Shown one piece after another: positions 60,632-64,000 of a stretch of 64,000 nucleotides of DNA. Made by a program: the position numbers and the translations under genes. The notes below the pieces were generated by a model. That model ran no database searches. It saw only the letters and a program-made list of their open reading frames with translations, and had not been told where the DNA came from. Source of the DNA: Streptomyces sp. PKU-EA00015 (GTDB lineage: Bacteria > Actinomycetota > Actinomycetes > Streptomycetales > Streptomycetaceae); the NCBI RefSeq assembly GCF_013387495.1, contig NZ_JABZEE010000053.1:16887-80886 (forward strand). Direction: 5' to 3'. Every line of letters starts with the position of its first letter. The first letter of the stretch is position 1.

Positions 60632-61735
60632 GTGGGATTCAACGACACCGAACCTCAGGGACCTCAGAGTCCAGGTCATGATCTCGCGCAAGAGATCCGG
60701 GACTCCTTCCAGGTCGTGCTGGACGCCTTGGACGCCGCACGCGCCGACCTCTACGCGATCGACGAGCAGCAGGGCTGGCCCAAGTCCCCGCCGCCGTCCT
60801 GGCAACAACCAAGCGAACCGATCAGTGACACAGGCGTCATTCACCCGCCCCCGCCCCTCTCCTTGCCCCCGCCACCGCCCCGATGGACACGGCCAGTGGG
60901 GCCTGGGCCAGAGTGCCTGGATCCGGATCCTCCGCACGCCGTCGAGCCGTATGGGGTGGATCCGCCGCGGACCGATGGCGTACGGCAGGTCGACGCTCCG
61001 GAGGATGTCGTGGTGGAGCCGCTGTGGTTGCGCGCCACCCATCTGAAGCCTGTTCCGCCCCCCTCATTGGGAAAGCCGGCACCGGTGGGAAAGCCGCCGA
61101 TGGCGAGTGGCGCAGGCCCGACGTACACCGCACCGCCGCTGACCTACCCTCCCCCGCAGGAGGGCACGCGCGGCCGGACAAGCCCGCGCCCGTGCATGAA
61201 CCGGCCGGCTACCCTCGGGCGCCCGGCCCCGCCCTCGGACCAACTCCTCGCACCGTCCTCGGAGTCGCCACCGCCACCCGTCCGCGCGCACGCGAGAAAC
61301 AGAAGCCGAGGATGGCGGCGCTTCGCCGACCGGCGGGACTCTCGTGCCGCCGGAGTCTTCGGACTGGGCGCCGTGAGCGGACTGATCCTCGCCTCATCAC
61401 TGCTGGGCATCGACAACCCCGGACCGGCGGTCCCGTCCGTGCCCTCCGAGCAACCGGACCGGCCGCCCGTGCCCGACAACCCCGCTCCCAGGCTCCCCGA
61501 GATCCCAGGCACGGGCGTGCTACGCCAGGGCGACAGCGGCCATGGGGTATACGAGCTGCAGGTCCGTCTGCTCCAGGTCCCCAACGTCTACGACGGCGGC
61601 GCGATCGACGGTCGCTACGACAAGGAGGTCCGAGCGGCCGTGGTCAGATTCCAGCAGTGGTACGGCGTCCGCGGCGACGAGACGGGCGTGTACGGCGACA
61701 ACACGCGCCACGCCCTCATGTTGCGAACCAAGTAG
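60632..61735 (+). CDS. Membrane-anchored peptidoglycan-binding (PG_binding_1) protein
   Basis: A 367-residue protein; GTG 60632 has GAGGAGGA about 7 bases upstream. A helical start (HDLAQEIRDSFQVVLDALDA) precedes a ~170-residue proline-rich cytosolic stretch, one TM helix (GVFGLGAVSGLILASSLLGI, about 240-262), a Pro/Ser linker and a C-terminal PG-binding domain: LRQGDSGHGVYELQVRLLQV, GAIDGRYDKEVRAAVVRFQQ, GVYGDNTRHALM. It would anchor to or sense the cell wall. The very Pro-rich middle could hide a pair of compensating frameshifts. Confidence 0.75.
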   Translation: MGFNDTEPQGPQSPGHDLAQEIRDSFQVVLDALDAARADLYAIDEQQGWPKSPPPSWQQPSEPISDTGVIHPPPPLSLPPPPPRWTRPVGPGPECLDPDPPHAVEPYGVDPPRTDGVRQVDAPEDVVVEPLWLRATHLKPVPPPSLGKPAPVGKPPMASGAGPTYTAPPLTYPPPQEGTRGRTSPRPCMNRPATLGRPAPPSDQLLAPSSESPPPPVRAHARNRSRGWRRFADRRDSRAAGVFGLGAVSGLILASSLLGIDNPGPAVPSVPSEQPDRPPVPDNPAPRLPEIPGTGVLRQGDSGHGVYELQVRLLQVPNVYDGGAIDGRYDKEVRAAVVRFQQWYGVRGDETGVYGDNTRHALMLRTK

Positions 61736-61894
61736 ATGGACTCAGTTAGGTTGGCGTGGGTCGGGGCAGCTGTGTGATCGCGACGCGGTGGCTGGAAGTC
61801 CAGGAGGACCCGGACCTGCCCGCGTCCTTCATCGCGTACACGACCGTCCGCCCGCTGTGACCAGCCGCCCCGGCACCGTGAAGGAGGCCTCCCG

Positions 61895-61933
61895 ATGAGC
61901 ACCTACGCCGCCACCGAGGGCATCGGCTTGTAG
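61895..61933 (+). CDS. 12-residue micro-ORF before a terminator
   Basis: ATG with AAGGAGG seven bases upstream encodes MSTYAATEGIGL and stops; a 14-bp terminator stem begins 15 bases later. It may be a leader peptide, a truncated gene or chance. Confidence 0.3.
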   Translation: MSTYAATEGIGL

Positions 61934-61948
61934 AGCTGCACGGCTTGA

Positions 61949-61980
61949 GCGCGGCCGAGGGGAGATCCCCTCGGCCGCGC
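61949..61980. terminator. Perfect 14-bp hairpin, bidirectional
   Basis: GCGCGGCCGAGGGG and its complement enclose AGAT. It can end the plus-strand PG-binding transcript and the minus-strand transcript that stops at 62064. Confidence 0.85.
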
Positions 61981-62063
61981 TGGTGCGTGGAGGCCTCGGA
62001 ATCCCAGCTGGGACACCAGCCGCAAAGTAGGCGGTGTGTACCGGAGGGGTCTTCACCACCCCG

Positions 62064-62789
62064 TCACGCACCCGGCGGCGTTGGGTCCTCGCCAGCCCGG
62101 GTGATGTGCCGCGACAAGAAGCGCCGAGCGAAATGGAAACGGTTCGCGGTCGGCTGCGGCGCGCTCTTGCGCTTGGAGATCCTCTCTATGTACGCCTCGA
62201 ACTCCCCAGACTTCACAACCTCCGTGACGATTGCCTGCACCAGGACGCCATTAGCCTGCCGGGCAACGGAGAGGCCACGCCCGATGAGGAAGGCCATGGG
62301 GACAATGAGAAGGGCCAGCGCCGCCAGCGTGCCGGAGGCCTTCGTGCAGGCGCGGACCGCCGCGCACAGCAGCCGGTTGTCTGCCTGCTCGACCGCCCGC
62401 ATCAGCCTGCGGAGGCCGTCCGCCATGGGGGACTGCGCCATCAGGTCGACGCCGGCGAGTTCGGCCTCGCGATAAGCGGTCCGGATGCGCTCGATCGCCT
62501 CCTTGCCCTCCGGCCAGGTGGCCTCCCACGACTCCATCAGGCCCTCGAATCCCACATCTGCCGCCCCGCCGACCATCATGCGAGCCCCCGGTTCCGTGAG
62601 TGCCCGGTGGAAGAGGTTCGGCACCGAGCGGGTCGGAGGCAGCTCGACACCGTCCTTGGCCGCGTATTCGCGCAGCGTTCCGTCCAGGTCCCGACGCGGG
62701 GAACGGCAGTTCCTGGAGACCAGCACGGGCGGCCCCGCCCGGCGATGGGCGCTGATGCCCAGGCAGGATGACCGCGCCGGCGACAACAC
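62064..62789 (-). CDS. Hypothetical protein with one C-terminal TM segment
   Basis: About 240 residues; GTG 62789 opens the frame but the true start may be a downstream GTG. The protein is mostly helical (MESWEATWPEGKEAIERIRT; DGLRRLMRAVEQADNRLLCA) with a single TM helix LAALALLIVPMAFLIGRGLS and a positively charged tail. It follows a 31-residue TM peptide gene by 24 bases. I do not recognise the family. Confidence 0.55.
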   Translation of the reverse strand: MLSPARSSCLGISAHRRAGPPVLVSRNCRSPRRDLDGTLREYAAKDGVELPPTRSVPNLFHRALTEPGARMMVGGAADVGFEGLMESWEATWPEGKEAIERIRTAYREAELAGVDLMAQSPMADGLRRLMRAVEQADNRLLCAAVRACTKASGTLAALALLIVPMAFLIGRGLSVARQANGVLVQAIVTEVVKSGEFEAYIERISKRKSAPQPTANRFHFARRFLSRHITRAGEDPTPPGA

Positions 62790-62813
62790 CGCCCGCCGCG
62801 GCTGACAGTTGCC

Positions 62814-62909
62814 TTACGGAGTGGGGCCCTCGGCGCCGAGACCGATCAGGACACCGACCACGACCACCGCAATCAGCAGGTAGAGACAGCCCTTTGGACT
62901 CATCTGCAC
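62814..62909 (-). CDS. 31-residue single-TM peptide
   Basis: GTG 62909 (or ATG 62903) with GGAGGGGG about 6 bases upstream encodes VQMSPKGCLYLLIAVVVVGV then LIGLGAEGPTP, one clear TM helix. Good ribosome site and position before the larger gene support it as real. Confidence 0.55.
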   Translation of the reverse strand: MQMSPKGCLYLLIAVVVVGVLIGLGAEGPTP

Positions 62910-63106
62910 CGCGTCCCCCTCCATCCGTCCCGCCGCCGGCGGGCACGACTTGACCAACGGCAGAACCGTACCCGGCTGACTTCGGCGCCCAGACAACAGC
63001 CAGACCCCAGATCGGTGGGAGCACCGGCGTGCTCGTTCGTTGACACAGGACAGCCTTCACGCCTGCCCCGCTACATTCGCTGGCAGGAATCCTCGGGAGG
63101 CGCGGT

Positions 63107-63613
63107 ATGAATCAGTTGCTCGGAGTGCTGCTTGGCGGTGTACTTACACTCGTGGGTAGCTTCGGGGCCGCCTCTCTGCAGGCGCGGCACCAACGCAAAC
63201 AAACCCGCGCCAAGGACCTTTGGGACCGACGGGCCAGTCTCTACCTCGACTTGCTGACCCACCTGGGCGGCCGAGTGTCCTTCGCGGCCGGTTCCGATCA
63301 GTTCCTCATCGGATACGGGCCGAAGACCGCGGAGGACTACCAGCTGCGTAACCAGCTTCACGCCCGCGTTGCCCTATTCGCCTCACGAGAGACCCGTGAC
63401 CTTTGGGGCAAGGCCGCGGATGCGGCACTGCACCTCGCCGCGGAAACCTTCGAGGGAGGTCACTATGAGCAGTTTTACGACAGGGTCATCATTCCCGAGA
63501 CGAGCCAGGACCCTGAGTACACACGGCTCGTAGATGCTGCGAAAAGCGCACGTGAAGAGCTCATCGCGCGTCTGCGTACGGAGCTGGAAGTTGACCACTG
63601 CCTGTCGGCTTGA
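63107..63613 (+). CDS. Hypothetical protein with N-terminal membrane anchor
   Basis: 168 residues, ATG preceded by GGGAGG 7 bases upstream. One N-terminal TM helix (LLGVLLGGVLTLVGSFGAAS) is followed by a basic stretch and a soluble helical domain (LWDRRASLYLDLLTHLGGRV; ALFASRETRDLWGKAADAAL; DAAKSAREELIARLRTELEV). This layout is common in actinobacterial proteins of unknown function whose long helices face the cytosol. Confidence 0.65.
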   Translation: MNQLLGVLLGGVLTLVGSFGAASLQARHQRKQTRAKDLWDRRASLYLDLLTHLGGRVSFAAGSDQFLIGYGPKTAEDYQLRNQLHARVALFASRETRDLWGKAADAALHLAAETFEGGHYEQFYDRVIIPETSQDPEYTRLVDAAKSAREELIARLRTELEVDHCLSA

Positions 63614-63652
63614 AAACGCGCCCTGCATCGGTCGTGCGTTCGTTCGGGCCGC

Positions 63653-64000
63653 TCAACCCTGTCTGAGACGGATAGCCGTGAGCATCGATCCGCACGACGG
63701 CTGACGGGTCCTCAGCGCAGGTCGCCACGCATCACAGTTATCGAAGGTCTGCGGGCTGGTCGGCCGGCATTCGCCCACGGCGGCCTGCAGCCACAGCTGG
63801 ATGGCCTGATCCGGAATGCCGTCTGCAATGCGCAGGAACGCGCGGGGACTTCGACCCAGTTGGCCACTTCGGCGGACTGATCGCCGCGGCGCCAGTTGCC
63901 GCCTGTCTCACAGCCCTGCTCATGAGATGGAGCATCATTTTCGCCTGCGCCTGCTGCCATCGCGCAAGGCGATGGCGTAGGCGAGGTTGTTGCGGGAGAT
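63653..64000 (-). pseudogene. Broken gene running off the window
   Basis: Minus-strand pieces in different frames (RRGDQSAEVANWVEVP; AFLRIADGIPDQAIQLWLQA; AVGECRPTSPQTFDNCDAWR) are clearly coding-like and end at 63653. I do not recognise the family. At the edge ISRNNLAYAIALRDG may be the start of another part. Confidence 0.45.

Noticed and set aside
1..64000. CRISPR array or tRNA/rRNA genes
   Set aside because: No regularly spaced repeats and no sequence I could recognise as a structural RNA gene; a tRNA scan was not possible here.

Overview
The window is high-GC actinobacterial DNA, most likely Streptomyces. GC-rich third codon positions are pervasive, GGAGG-type ribosome sites precede GTG, TTG and ATG starts, and several small families seen (DUF5133, DUF6233, Doc-like toxins, SpoIIE-type phosphatases) are typical of that genus. 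No rRNA, tRNA, CRISPR or core housekeeping gene was found. Intact accessory genes alternate with many transposase fragments, gene stumps and frameshifted genes, as expected of a chromosome arm, a linear plasmid or an old integrated element. Many breaks are single-base indels, so part of the decay could be assembly error.

Layout. 0-10 kb: a drug-efflux MFS pump with a divergent TetR; a response regulator / histidine kinase / MMPL transporter block; an AraC regulator with a sterol-desaturase-type hydroxylase. 10-16.5 kb: a broken MobF-type relaxase, an IS982 element between a HEAT-like gene and a PAS-GAF-SpoIIE phosphatase, and transposase debris. 16.5-19.4 kb: a compact three-gene locus in which the C-terminus of the first protein and the cytosolic N-terminus of the second carry the same short VTS..GD.SPAIG motif, followed by a lipoprotein receptor gene; then a Doc-like toxin-antitoxin pair behind a perfect palindrome. 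19.5-27.7 kb: gene stumps (AAA ATPase, IS5, IS110, Hsp20, methyltransferase) around an intact lipase, an ABM-like protein and a helical-bundle protein. 27.8-32.5 kb: a 690-residue ADP-ribosyltransferase-like toxin with an N-terminal motif found in injection-system cargo, a Pycsar-effector remnant, a Tat-exported beta protein with a coiled-coil partner, and the 3' end of a group II intron. 32.5-38.5 kb: a frameshifted lipoprotein, an internally deleted LuxR-type (LAL) regulator, IS and DtxR debris, and a TetR/SDR pair sharing a 15-bp operator. 38.7-46.9 kb: one 2743-residue secreted SpvB/RHS toxin with a type 44 toxin tip and no visible immunity gene. 47-64 kb: an LLM reductase stump joined to a tyrosine recombinase split by an amber codon, an APH-like kinase, a Ku stump, a TSUP exporter, a mosaic with a 227-bp inverted repeat, a second relaxase fragment, and a cassette of small genes ending at strong terminators.

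How the parts may work together. The best candidate for an undescribed system is 16480-18581: an extracytoplasmic solute-binding lipoprotein, a three-pass membrane protein with an N-terminal amyloid-like motif inside the cell, and a small cytosolic protein with the matching motif at its C-terminus. This would suit ligand-triggered amyloid signalling, but that is inference. Two large toxins, a TA pair and a Pycsar-effector relic make the window rich in conflict genes.
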